From positions 1 to 64,000 of the forward strand of contig JAFGDZ010000077.1 in NCBI GenBank assembly GCA_016931855.1: a DNA stretch of 64,000 bases, given 5' to 3'. Each line of letters begins with the position of its first letter. Position 1 is the stretch's first letter. The translations under genes and the position numbers were made by a program. The notes below the pieces were generated by a model, which worked only from the letters and a program-made list of their open reading frames with translations, was not told the origin of the DNA and searched no databases. Source of the DNA: Bacteroidales bacterium. GTDB lineage: Bacteria > Bacteroidota > Bacteroidia > Bacteroidales > Tenuifilaceae. Shown in pieces: positions 51,301 to 59,897 of this stretch.

Positions 51301-52996
51301 TACTAATATCGATGCCCTTAGCGGAACCCTTGGCACACCTAAGGTTGTTAGCTTTGCGCAGTATAATCCGTTGGTTGTGTTTACGGCAGAGTACATTGCT
51401 CCTTACAAGTCGCAAACAAAGGCTAGGGGTAACGATACCGAGATGATGCTAGATAAGGTAGGTTTCAAATCCCGCAAGGGAACCAAAAAGGGTAGCGATA
51501 TTCTTAACCAGCTTAAGGCTACTGGCGATGAGTCTAATGTTGATACCATATATATAGGTGGTCTTAACCGTAAAGTTCCCGTTACCATTGCGCCAATAGC
51601 AAACCAAGTGGTTGCAGAGAATCAGTCTGTTGATATAACCATATATTACAGCGATCCCGATACGCCTGCTTCAAGCATTGTGTGGAATGCTGGTACCGTT
51701 GTAGCTGGTGTTCAAACGGTATTTAGTCCTGTTACCAACGGACAGCAGAAGTTAACGGTTACGCCTCCTGCCAGTTTCTTTGGCGATTTAATCCTATCCG
51801 TTTCTGCAACCGACGATACACTTACCGTGCGTAAGGAGTTTAACATAAACGTTACACAGGTAAACCAAGCGCCAGTTATTAACTCCGTTAATAGCATCCA
51901 CTTTATGAAAAATGCTGCACGTATGGTGCTTCTGGGTATTAACGATAGAGAAACGGCTGCCGATAATCTTTTGGTAACCGTTACCGCAACCCCCGAAACC
52001 GCTATGCAGCAGTATATTTATAACGATGGCGATGTTACCATTATCCCCGCAGCCGAACAGGTAACCGATTTTGCTGTTACCGTTTCGGTTAGCGATGGCG
52101 AACATACTACAACCCATCAGTTTAACATGCTTTACAAGGCAACCAACAGCTTACCTATGCTGGAAACCATTAATAGCATTAGGATTCTTGAGGATGCCAC
52201 CGCACAGGTTACCTTTAGCCCATACGATGCCGATGTTGAGGATGAGCTTGCCGTTACCGTTGAAAGCAGCAATGGGACTCTTGTTGCCGAATCCAGCATA
52301 AGCGTTACTCCTGCCACTGGCGTAAGCGGCACATCGCGCGGGTTAACAATTACACCTGTTGCCAACCAGAGCGGCCTTTGCGACATCACCGTTTTTGCCA
52401 ACGATGGGTTCAAGAGCACCGCACAGCAGTTTACCCTTGAGGTGCTTCCAGTTAACGATGCTCCTGTGCTTGATGCTATTGACGCACAAGCAATGGATAA
52501 CAACCAGGAGCTTAACATAGCCCTTGGTGTAGCCGATATAGACTCCTATGTGTTTACCTTTGATGCCGAAAGCACCAATGCTAACCTTGCCTTTGAGGTT
52601 AACGATAACATGCTTACCGTTAGCGTGCTTAACAGCTACTATGGCGAAACATCGTTTAGTGTAAGCGTTGCCGACGACTCATTGGCCACTGCAACCCAAA
52701 CCGTGCAGCTAACCGTTAACAACGCCAGCACGGTGCCAACGGTAGGTGGCTTAAACCTTGATGTTTACCCAAATCCAACAAGCAGCGAGCTGTTTGTAAA
52801 CCTTGGCGATAGGGTAGTGGGCACTGCAACCATATCTATGTACAGCGTAAACGGACAAAAGCTATGGAGCCGCACCCTAACCTCTAGCTCCGCCCAGCTG
52901 CAACGTTTCAATATTAAGGCAATGCCAGCGGGTATTTACGTGGTTGAGCTGCTAAGTGGTGGTAAGGTTTACCGCTCAAAGGTTATGAAGAACTAG
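48386..52996 (+). CDS. Giant secreted multi-domain protein with T9SS sorting domain (1536 aa)
   Basis: Signal peptide 1-20 (ending V-G-F-G-Q). Residues 21-140 form an N-terminal domain with V-G-D-E-I-G-V-F-D-G-D-N-C-V-G-Y. Then about ten beta-sandwich modules: a PKD-like domain (P-V-A-N-A-G-T-D), repeated tandem-95/cadherin-like units (T-N-E-D-E-P; P-V-N-D-x-P recurring), and putative-Ig units. The C terminus (about 1460-1536) is a type A T9SS domain: D-V-Y-P-N-P-T-S, M-P-A-G-I-Y-V-V-E-L, final K-V-M-K-N. No catalytic domain is recognised, so an adhesin or cell-surface scaffold role is inferred. Acidic Asp-rich loops suggest calcium binding. T9SS machinery is not in this window. Confidence 0.9.
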   Translation: MRKHLLTLVALLVSVTVGFGQDHFVPVWSGNGLSQMNIYVTKATINDVFISVGDEIGVFDGDNCVGYAIRPISITGFIEVRVSMDDPLTTGVIDGYTPGNPITFRIWDQSAGVELMPQVNVTSGSSTFVEGGTAMVELTYVQNRVPVANAGTDLVIAEGASFTVSGTASYDPEGLTLSYSWQSDMAVDETQLTLPSFTVTAPEVDANTTYYFRLVVNDGAIDSNPDTVRVVVRNENKVPQITEQLTALSTNEDEPLSISLSAVAVIDPDPNQTLTLRVLAGNGYTLSDNTIVPVANYCGTLAVPVVVSDGIASSNVFVLDVSVIPVNDIPRFASKPVLYALEGKTYTYNIKVVDADLGCTDNPVPDALTITAELPTWLTLLTEGQNNGEAIVGGIPTTANVGEHSITISVTDGVINELITQTYTLVVRSVGVAPELLTTALGSATVNAAYTQSLEFYDVDSDSVIVRLNNQPSWISLEGAVNGAARLKVVEQTATVNLLGTPPALALGTVGLNVLFTDKANLRSKIFPLSVFAINTPPVAMEANLTTNEDEPVLVVLRGTDAQTPSGLTFAITSNPKHGSLEQIAPRLFIYHPTSNFFGLDSLTFTVTEPGSNSLSASAKVYFAIQPVNDEPTITAPERRFVTAQGAPVTIEGIEMTDAIDVNLASSLALNTVLGPFHGTFDSETRAYTPNEFFSGRDVLFLVATETQAEGLSSEPLMIKLVVTPVNHTPWAGVAPVITFEDTPVRFMPVAYDREDRALDLTVILTSEPKNGTLQTSALNFRYTPNAEFSGKDSVMFKLMDSNGELTTEYKVVINVVAVNDYPAAQSSEVKAFGSKTVPLDFSTLVSDIDNSASELSVEFLLLNQAEQGTGLFPSYITEGGNNLSYIYNAQHNFPNDVVFYRVFDGLNTSSPAMLSISGLPVTKSLTSTKATVDTLIARGDYYDINWGDTLNVIFTVLLSDASSATPPVLEITNIDALSGTLGTPKVVSFAQYNPLVVFTAEYIAPYKSQTKARGNDTEMMLDKVGFKSRKGTKKGSDILNQLKATGDESNVDTIYIGGLNRKVPVTIAPIANQVVAENQSVDITIYYSDPDTPASSIVWNAGTVVAGVQTVFSPVTNGQQKLTVTPPASFFGDLILSVSATDDTLTVRKEFNINVTQVNQAPVINSVNSIHFMKNAARMVLLGINDRETAADNLLVTVTATPETAMQQYIYNDGDVTIIPAAEQVTDFAVTVSVSDGEHTTTHQFNMLYKATNSLPMLETINSIRILEDATAQVTFSPYDADVEDELAVTVESSNGTLVAESSISVTPATGVSGTSRGLTITPVANQSGLCDITVFANDGFKSTAQQFTLEVLPVNDAPVLDAIDAQAMDNNQELNIALGVADIDSYVFTFDAESTNANLAFEVNDNMLTVSVLNSYYGETSFSVSVADDSLATATQTVQLTVNNASTVPTVGGLNLDVYPNPTSSELFVNLGDRVVGTATISMYSVNGQKLWSRTLTSSSAQLQRFNIKAMPAGIYVVELLSGGKVYRSKVMKN

Positions 52997-53328
52997 CACA
53001 TACCAACCTGTTATAGCACAGAAGAGGGCGCCATTGGTTGCCCTCTTTTTTTGTTCCATAAAAGCAGAAATCTTCATGTAGCGCTACCCTTGTTGTGGTT
53101 TACATAACCATAATATAATAAGGTATATATTTTTGGGCGCACAGTAGCTAGGTTTGCTTGTAAGTGTCAGATAAACAGACATGTGTTCATAAAGTAAAGA
53201 AGGCTGCTTGCCATTTCAAAAATTAGCTATAACTTAATCACCCTTTTACCCCAATTTTTTTTGGGGGTAATACCTTAGCAAATTCATAAGAACAAACAAA
53301 CCCTAATTGTCTAACTAAATTTAAAGTT
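52997..53328. other. Spacer between the two giant T9SS cargo genes
   Basis: 332 bases with no gene. A terminator lies at 53022-53050. The remainder is AT-rich with runs of T and G (near 53250-53270), and I see no consensus promoter. Confidence 0.6.
53022..53052 (+). terminator. Intrinsic terminator after the 1536-aa gene
   Basis: AAGAGGGC (53022-53029) pairs with GCCCTCTT (53040-53047), with a ten-base loop and a T run. Confidence 0.85.
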
Positions 53329-56300
53329 ATGAGGCTTAAACATTTACTCTTTACATTCGCCCTCACAACGATTTTCCTGATTGCGGGGAAAGTCGGATGG
53401 GGGCAGGGTCTAGAAGACTTCGCAAATAGTAATGCAACGACATCTTATGCAACTAACAGTTTTGTTGGTAACAATGGCATTACATGGTCTTATGTTGCTT
53501 CTAGAGATGATAATAATGATCTTAACTCTTCAGGTATAGTTCGGCCTGCACTAATGTTACGTAGAGTTGCAGATAATAGTGCTATTTCGTCTAGTACTAT
53601 ATCAGGTGGAGTAGGTAATTTTAGTGTAAAATTGTATAAAGGTTTTACAGGTGCAGGTAATCGTCAGGTTGAATTATTCATAAATGGCGTTTCTCAAGGT
53701 ACATCAACCCCTTTTGATGATTTTAACGAACATGTTTTTGAAATTTCAAATATCAATATTTCTGGAGATATTATTATTCAAATCAAAAACATAACAGCTT
53801 ATCAAGTCATTATTGATGATATTAGTTGGACTGCTTATGCGGACAATACCGCTCCTGTTTGGTCAACCACTTACCCTCTAATTGACGGTATAACCAAAAC
53901 CTCTGCTGTTCTTAAGGTAAGTACAGATGAGCCTGGTAAGGCGTTCTATAAAGTTTTGGCTGATGGTGCTGCAGATCCTACTGTTGATGATTTGATAGCA
54001 ACAGGTACTGAGATTGCCATTGCTGCTGGTGCTACCGAGTATACTGCAGATCTAACCGGATTGACAGAAAGTACAGCTTATGATGTTTTTGTTGTTGCTC
54101 AGGATGATGAAACAACACCAAACAAGCAGGCTGCTGTTACTAAAATAGATCTTTTAACTCTTGCAGCCGATGCAAAGGCAATTAATATTACAGCACCAAC
54201 AGCAAGTCAAGAGTTTACTGTACAAACTGTAAATGTTGAATTTACTGTTGATAATTTTGACCTTCCTACCGAAGGAAAAGTAAAATATACTCTAACTCCT
54301 TCGGGAACTGGTAGCATTACAAGTGGGGAGGTTACTGCATCACCAATTAATTTAACCGAATTAACAGAGGATGCATATACTATAGAACTTGAATTGGTTG
54401 ATGAGTACGGGGCTTCTCTAGTTCCTGCTGTAACAGCTTCGATTCAATTCTCAGTTAATCTTGAAGATGTTGCAAATCCTACATTTACACCAGTTGCTGG
54501 TACATACTATTCAACTCAAAATGTTGAGATTACATGTGCTACTGCCGATGCCGAAATTAGATATACAACAAATGGAGACGAGCCTACAGAGGCATCTTCG
54601 TTGTATTCTACTCCAATAGAGGTTAGTGCAACCACAACAATAAAAGCAAAAGCATTTAAGGCAGCAATGACCCCAAGCGCTCTTGCTACAGCTGCTTATA
54701 CTATTGTTACTCCTACTGATGTTGCTGATATTGCTGCTTTACGTGCAAGTGCTGCAGATAATACAACGGTTTATAAACTTACTTCTGCTGCAACAATCAC
54801 TCAAACCGATGGGTTTAATAATCGTAAGTATATTCAGGATGCATCAGGTGCTATACTTATTTACGATCCAAATCCTGCAAAAATAACAGGTACATATAAC
54901 GTTGGAGATGGAATAACTAATGTTATTGGTAAACTTTATGTTTCGAATGAAATGTTAAGATTTACACCTGTTGCCGATGCGGAAACAACGTCTTCAAATC
55001 CAGCAATTGCTCCAGAGGTTAAAGCCCTTGATGCTATTACTGTTGATGATGAGGCTAAACTCGTAAAGGTTGTAAACGTTATATTTAATCCTGCAACAGG
55101 AACTTTTGGAACAGGTAAGAATTATACTCTAGAGGATGGTGCTGCTAATACACTCGTTTTACGTACTGATTTCTTTAGTGCTGATTATATTGGAACCGAT
55201 ATTCCTACTACTTCAGTTACTTTAACCGGAGTTTTAGTTGATTATAACGGGACAATGCAGTTTACTCCTCGTAATCTTGCCGACTTCCAATCTGCCGTTG
55301 CAACCCTAACCGATCTTAAGGTTAATGATGTTACTGTAACTGACTTTGATGCTGCTACTCTTACTTACAGCGTAGAACTTCCTTTTGGTGCAGCTGTACC
55401 AGCTGTTGCTGCTACAGCAACAAGTACCTCAGCTACCCTAGATATCACACAAGCTACTGTTGTTGATGGTGGTATTGCTACAGTACTAGTTACTGCACAG
55501 GATGGTGTAACAACCAAAACCTACACAATCAACTTTACCGAGGCTGCTGCTAAAACCGATGCAACCCTTAGCGCACTTACCGTTAATGGAGTTGATGTTT
55601 TGGCTTACGCAAACCTAGTAGTTGATCCTTCTACCGAGCCTGGTGCAACCATGTGGTTTAACAACTTTACCGATGCTATGGGTATTGTTGCCACCCAGAA
55701 CGATGCCGATGCTACGGTGAGTATTAAGAAGAACGGTGTAGTAGTAGTTGACCCTGCAAACGAGCCATTAGCCGATAACGATGTAATTCTAATTACCGTT
55801 ACCGCTCAGGATGTTGCAGTAGTTAAGTACTACAAAATCACCCTACAGCAAAAGCCAATTATTACTGCAACTGCTGGTGCTAATGGTACTATTGCTCCTG
55901 CTGGTGCTGTTGCTGTTGATTACGATGGTACACAGGCATTTACTGCTACTGCCAATCCTGGTTACCACATTGCCGCGCTTAACGTTAACGGTACACCTGT
56001 TGTCGAAGCTGCAAACCAAACAGCGTACACCTATACCTTTAATAATGTTGTTGCTGATGCAACCATTGCAGCAACCTTTGAACAAAACAGGTACACAGTA
56101 ACCTTTACCGTTAAAGAGGGCACAACGCCACTTGAGGGTGCAACTGTTGCACTATCTGGTGGGTATTCTAACCAGTTGACAAATGCAAGCGGAGTTGCTA
56201 CATTTACCGATGTTCTTCCTAACCAGTTATCTTACACTGTTACTCTTGATGGTTACAACACTGTAGAAGGAAATGTTACCGTTGAAGGGAATAAGAATGT

Positions 56301-59157
56301 TGATATTGCAATGGTATTATCAACAACACCTACATACAGCGTAATCTTTACCGTAAAAGAGGGTGAAGTTGCTGTTGAGGCTGCTACTGTTGCGCTAACT
56401 GGTTATGGCGAGCAGCAAACCGATGCTTCGGGTGTTGCTACATTTACCGGTGTTCCTGCTTCGGCCGATGTTGCCTACACTGTAAACAAAACTGGTTTTG
56501 TTGAGGCTACTGGTGCAGTTACTGTTGTTGACGCAGATGTTAACCAAGCGGTTGCTCTAACCCGTGTTAGCTACACCATTGCTGCAAGCGCAGGCGAGAA
56601 TGGAACCATTACCCCAACTGGCGATGTTTCTGTTGCTCACGGCAATAACCAAGCATTTGTAGTTGAGGCTGCTGCTGGTTACCATATTGCATCGCTTTTG
56701 GTAAATGGTACCGAGGTTGCCGAGGCTGCTGGTGTTGCTTCGTACACCTATACCTTTAGTAATGTTGTTGCTGATGCAACCATTACTGCAACATTTGCAA
56801 TTAATACCTATACCATTACTGTTACTGCTGGCGAGAATGGAACTACAACTCCAGCAACCAACCAAACAGTAAACCACGGTGGCGAAGTGGTATTCACCAT
56901 TGCTGCCAACGAGGGTTACCATATTAAGGATGTGCTTGTTGATGGAGTATCGGTAGGTGCAGTAGCATCGTACACCTTTACTAATGTAACTGCAAATGCC
57001 TCTATCGAAACTCAGTTTGAGATTAATACTTACACCATTTCAACCCTTGTTTCTCCTGTTGATGCTGGTACCGTTACTGGTTCTGGTGATTATACCCACG
57101 GACAAGAGGTTACATTAACAGCAACCGCAAATACAGGGTATGCTTTTGAGAAATGGACAGTAGGAGGAACCACATTGAGCACATCTGCTACTTATGTATT
57201 CACTGCAGCCGAGAATGTTGATGTTACTGCTGTATTTGTTCAGCAAGTAACCGACCTATTCTTTAGCGAGTACATAGAGGGATCTTCAAACAATAAAGCA
57301 ATTGAGATCTACAACCCAACTGGCGCTAGCGTTGATTTGAGCATCTATAGCGTTAAGCTTGCTCCAAACGGAGGTGCATGGAATGCAACACCACAAGCAC
57401 TAACCGGGACGCTTGCTAGTGGTGAAGTATTTGTAATTACCCATGCTGAAGCAGGTGCCGAAATTAAAGCTCAGTCCGATTTAACAAGTACCGTAACCTA
57501 TTTTAATGGCAATGATGCACTTGGTTTATTTAAGGATGATGTGCTAATTGATGTTATTGGCAAACAGGGAGAAGATCCTGGTACAGCTTGGTCTGTTGCA
57601 GGTATAACTAACGCAACAGTTGAGTATACTCTTGTTCGTAAAGGCAGTGTAACCTCTGGTAATACAGATTGGGCTGCATCTGCTGGTACCGATGCTGATA
57701 ATTCGGAGTGGATTGTTTACCCTCAGAATACGTTTACTTACCTTGGTACACACAGCACATCATTAAGTTCTGCTGCAGAGATTACAGCCTTTAGCTTTGC
57801 TGAGCAGGTTGCTGCTGCAACTATTGATGCTACCAGTGGTACCATTACCATAGAGGTTGTTTATGGAACAGATCTTACTGGCCTTGTTTCTACGTTTACT
57901 GTTTCTGCAGGTGCAAAAGCATATGTAGGCGATGTGTTACAGGTATCTGGAACTACCGATAATGACTTTACTGACAATGTAGTTTATAAAGTTGTTGCCG
58001 AGGATGGTACAATTAAGAACTGGACTGTAACTGTTACCATGCCTGCACAACCAAGTACTGCTGCCGAAATTGTAAGCTTTGTACTTGCTGAGCAAACTGG
58101 TGCTGCTACTATTAACTCAGCTGCAGGAACCATTGCTATTGAGGTTAACAGTACAGCCGATTTAACAGCATTAACTCCTACTATCCAAGTTTCTGCTGGT
58201 GCTAGCATTAGCCCTGCCTCAGGTGCTGTTCAAGATTTCACTAACCCTGTTACCTACACAGTTACTGCACAGGACAACAATACAACAAAGGCGTGGACTG
58301 TAACTGTAACTAAGCCACAGGTTAACGTGGTTACCATTGCTCAAATACAACAGCCTACAGGAGCTACTGGCGATTCTCCTTATGCGGATCAAATTGTTGA
58401 AACAACAGGTATTGTTACAGCAATCCAAGCGGGTAAAGGATTCTTTATCCAAGATGGAGAGGGTGCATGGAGCGGTATTCTAGTTTACACCAACACAGCT
58501 ACTGGTTTACCTGCTATTGGCGATGAGGTTAAGGTAAAAGGTTGGCTTAAGGAGTACTACAGCTATACCGAGATCACAAATAACACTAACCCTGCTGTAA
58601 CAGTAGAGACAACTGTACTAAGTACTGGTAATACATTACCTGCAGCAACCGTACTAACTTCGCAAGCAGTTCAAGCAGAGGAGTATGAGGGTGTTCTTGT
58701 TAAAGTGGTAAGTGCAGAGGTTATTAGCGGACCAAGCGACAAACAGGAGTACATTGTTAACGATGGTTCTGGTGATTTAACTGTAGATGATAAACTATTC
58801 TTGGCTACATTCACAGTTGGCTCTCGTTATAGTATTACTGGTGTAATGGATTATAGTTTTGATGTATTTAAACTACTTCCTCGCGATGCTTCTGATATTG
58901 CTACTGGTATTGACGATATTAAGTGGGGTGTTAACCTTGAGGTTTATCCTAACCCATTTACTAACACTATTAGCTTTAGCAATGTTGAGGATGTTGAGCT
59001 TATTACCGTTACCAACCTAATAGGCCAAAGGGTAATGACAGTTAAGCCAGAGTCTAGCAACTCTATTAACACCAACAACCTAATTAAGGGCATTTACCTT
59101 GTATCGTTCCAAAACCGCGATGGTAAGGTAATTGTTAAGAAAATGATTAAGCAGTAA
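53329..59157 (+). CDS. Giant secreted multi-domain protein with T9SS sorting domain (1942 aa)
   Basis: Signal peptide about 1-25. Order of modules (approximate): jelly-roll-like domain (26-170); fibronectin-III-like (175-280); chitobiase C-terminal-like (385-465; R-Y-T-T-N-G-D-E-P-T); OB-fold DUF5689-like (470-660); cadherin-like sandwiches (665-845); repeats of the form A-G-x-N-G-T-I-x-P with G-Y-H-I (845-925, 1080-1310); two carboxypeptidase-regulatory-like units (925-1080; T-V-K-E-G); lamin-tail domain (1310-1480; F-F-S-E-Y-I-E-G-S-S-N-N-K-A-I-E-I-Y-N); two further sandwiches; a second OB-fold (1665-1860); and a type A T9SS domain (V-Y-P-N-P-F-T-N). No enzyme domain is seen. Lamin-tail plus OB-fold often accompany secreted nucleases, but none is present here. 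Confidence 0.9.
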   Translation: MRLKHLLFTFALTTIFLIAGKVGWGQGLEDFANSNATTSYATNSFVGNNGITWSYVASRDDNNDLNSSGIVRPALMLRRVADNSAISSSTISGGVGNFSVKLYKGFTGAGNRQVELFINGVSQGTSTPFDDFNEHVFEISNINISGDIIIQIKNITAYQVIIDDISWTAYADNTAPVWSTTYPLIDGITKTSAVLKVSTDEPGKAFYKVLADGAADPTVDDLIATGTEIAIAAGATEYTADLTGLTESTAYDVFVVAQDDETTPNKQAAVTKIDLLTLAADAKAINITAPTASQEFTVQTVNVEFTVDNFDLPTEGKVKYTLTPSGTGSITSGEVTASPINLTELTEDAYTIELELVDEYGASLVPAVTASIQFSVNLEDVANPTFTPVAGTYYSTQNVEITCATADAEIRYTTNGDEPTEASSLYSTPIEVSATTTIKAKAFKAAMTPSALATAAYTIVTPTDVADIAALRASAADNTTVYKLTSAATITQTDGFNNRKYIQDASGAILIYDPNPAKITGTYNVGDGITNVIGKLYVSNEMLRFTPVADAETTSSNPAIAPEVKALDAITVDDEAKLVKVVNVIFNPATGTFGTGKNYTLEDGAANTLVLRTDFFSADYIGTDIPTTSVTLTGVLVDYNGTMQFTPRNLADFQSAVATLTDLKVNDVTVTDFDAATLTYSVELPFGAAVPAVAATATSTSATLDITQATVVDGGIATVLVTAQDGVTTKTYTINFTEAAAKTDATLSALTVNGVDVLAYANLVVDPSTEPGATMWFNNFTDAMGIVATQNDADATVSIKKNGVVVVDPANEPLADNDVILITVTAQDVAVVKYYKITLQQKPIITATAGANGTIAPAGAVAVDYDGTQAFTATANPGYHIAALNVNGTPVVEAANQTAYTYTFNNVVADATIAATFEQNRYTVTFTVKEGTTPLEGATVALSGGYSNQLTNASGVATFTDVLPNQLSYTVTLDGYNTVEGNVTVEGNKNVDIAMVLSTTPTYSVIFTVKEGEVAVEAATVALTGYGEQQTDASGVATFTGVPASADVAYTVNKTGFVEATGAVTVVDADVNQAVALTRVSYTIAASAGENGTITPTGDVSVAHGNNQAFVVEAAAGYHIASLLVNGTEVAEAAGVASYTYTFSNVVADATITATFAINTYTITVTAGENGTTTPATNQTVNHGGEVVFTIAANEGYHIKDVLVDGVSVGAVASYTFTNVTANASIETQFEINTYTISTLVSPVDAGTVTGSGDYTHGQEVTLTATANTGYAFEKWTVGGTTLSTSATYVFTAAENVDVTAVFVQQVTDLFFSEYIEGSSNNKAIEIYNPTGASVDLSIYSVKLAPNGGAWNATPQALTGTLASGEVFVITHAEAGAEIKAQSDLTSTVTYFNGNDALGLFKDDVLIDVIGKQGEDPGTAWSVAGITNATVEYTLVRKGSVTSGNTDWAASAGTDADNSEWIVYPQNTFTYLGTHSTSLSSAAEITAFSFAEQVAAATIDATSGTITIEVVYGTDLTGLVSTFTVSAGAKAYVGDVLQVSGTTDNDFTDNVVYKVVAEDGTIKNWTVTVTMPAQPSTAAEIVSFVLAEQTGAATINSAAGTIAIEVNSTADLTALTPTIQVSAGASISPASGAVQDFTNPVTYTVTAQDNNTTKAWTVTVTKPQVNVVTIAQIQQPTGATGDSPYADQIVETTGIVTAIQAGKGFFIQDGEGAWSGILVYTNTATGLPAIGDEVKVKGWLKEYYSYTEITNNTNPAVTVETTVLSTGNTLPAATVLTSQAVQAEEYEGVLVKVVSAEVISGPSDKQEYIVNDGSGDLTVDDKLFLATFTVGSRYSITGVMDYSFDVFKLLPRDASDIATGIDDIKWGVNLEVYPNPFTNTISFSNVEDVELITVTNLIGQRVMTVKPESSNSINTNNLIKGIYLVSFQNRDGKVIVKKMIKQ
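55850..57240. repeat. Internal repeats within the 1942-aa gene
   Basis: Tandem protein modules are also similar at DNA level. For example, AATGTTGTTGCTGATGCAAC followed by CATT is identical at 56044 and 56761, and the T-V-K-E-G units begin near 56108 and 56353. This suggests recent module duplication and possible recombination or length variation between strains. Confidence 0.7.
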
Positions 59158-59509
59158 GTTTTTTTCATAAGAGCAAGAAAGGGTGAGGTTTTCCTCACCC
59201 TTTTTTATGGTGTGCACAGCAGCCTTATGCTTATAAAGCTGCGCTGTATTGTAGTATTTCCCCGCACAAGCCAATGGCAGAGTGTTTTATGTTGATTCTG
59301 TTGAATGTTGCTACTACTGTAAACCTTTGGTTAAGTTGTGCGTCAAAAGATTTTGCAATTATTCTGTTAAATTTTGATGTTTGCGATGATCTAAATCAAC
59401 ATAGAGGTAACGCAAATTCCTGTTTAAAATTTTAACTTGCGAAAGTTTTTATACTCAGTATTTGTTGCTAGTTTTATAAGTAGTTGAACCATTTCAGTGC
59501 CGTTTTGTT
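59158..59509. other. Spacer after the 1942-aa gene
   Basis: 352 bases. Apart from the terminator at 59179-59206 I see no gene, hairpin or consensus promoter. Confidence 0.5.
59179..59206 (+). terminator. Intrinsic terminator after the 1942-aa gene
   Basis: AAGGGTGAGG (59179-59188) pairs with CCTCACCCTT (59193-59202), with a TTTT loop and T run. Confidence 0.9.
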
Positions 59510-59641
59510 ATGAAAAAGAAGAGGTTAGTTTTTTCGGTTGTTGGAGTAGTGTTGGCATCAGTATTGCTAACAGCGTGTCATAATAACATTCCGTGCCCTG
59601 TTTACGCTGAGGTAACCCAAGAAACAGCAAACAATAGTTAA
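59510..59641 (+). CDS. Tiny lipoprotein 1 (43 aa)
   Basis: Starts M-K-K-K-R with a hydrophobic stretch to residue 20 and a lipobox L-L-T-A-C, lipid-modified Cys at residue 23. The mature part is only about 20 residues and contains C29-P-V-Y. It shares length, Cys29-Pro and the final Tyr of that motif with the neighbouring small gene, so the two are probably paralogues. Function unknown. Confidence 0.7.
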   Translation: MKKKRLVFSVVGVVLASVLLTACHNNIPCPVYAEVTQETANNS

Positions 59642-59703
59642 TTATAATTTGACGCTAAGCCAATTTTTCATAACTTGGTGCGGTGCTTTAAACAAGAAAC
59701 CCA

Positions 59704-59835
59704 ATGAAAGTTGCAAAGAAAATTTTAGTTGTTGCAGTATTGATAGTAGCTGTTGCTGCAATCTTTAGTTCCTGCACAAAGAAAACCTGTCCGGCGTACA
59801 GCAAAGCCCCACAGTCTATAGAGGCAAGAGGCTAA
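59704..59835 (+). CDS. Tiny lipoprotein 2 (43 aa)
   Basis: M-K-V-A-K-K, then a hydrophobic segment to residue 20 and a lipobox I-F-S-S-C, Cys at 24. The mature part has C29-P-A-Y-S-K. Exactly as long as the upstream tiny lipoprotein, with the same C-x(4,5)-C-P-x-Y arrangement but different flanking residues. It ends just before a bidirectional terminator. Function unknown. Confidence 0.7.
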   Translation: MKVAKKILVVAVLIVAVAAIFSSCTKKTCPAYSKAPQSIEARG

Positions 59836-59854
59836 GGTTTTTACAAATCATTAC

Positions 59855-59897
59855 AAAGCTTTTTTTCATGTTCTGCATGAGGAAAAGCTTTTTTATT
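59855..59897. terminator. Bidirectional terminator between the small lipoprotein and dinB
   Basis: A 16-base arm at 59855-59870 pairs with 59876-59891 (two G-U pairs), loop of five, T run on the right and A run on the left. Confidence 0.8.

Noticed and set aside
59289-59401. ATGTTGATT / AATCAACAT inverted repeat
   Set aside because: Nine-base arms are separated by about 95 bases in an AT-rich spacer; this is likely chance.
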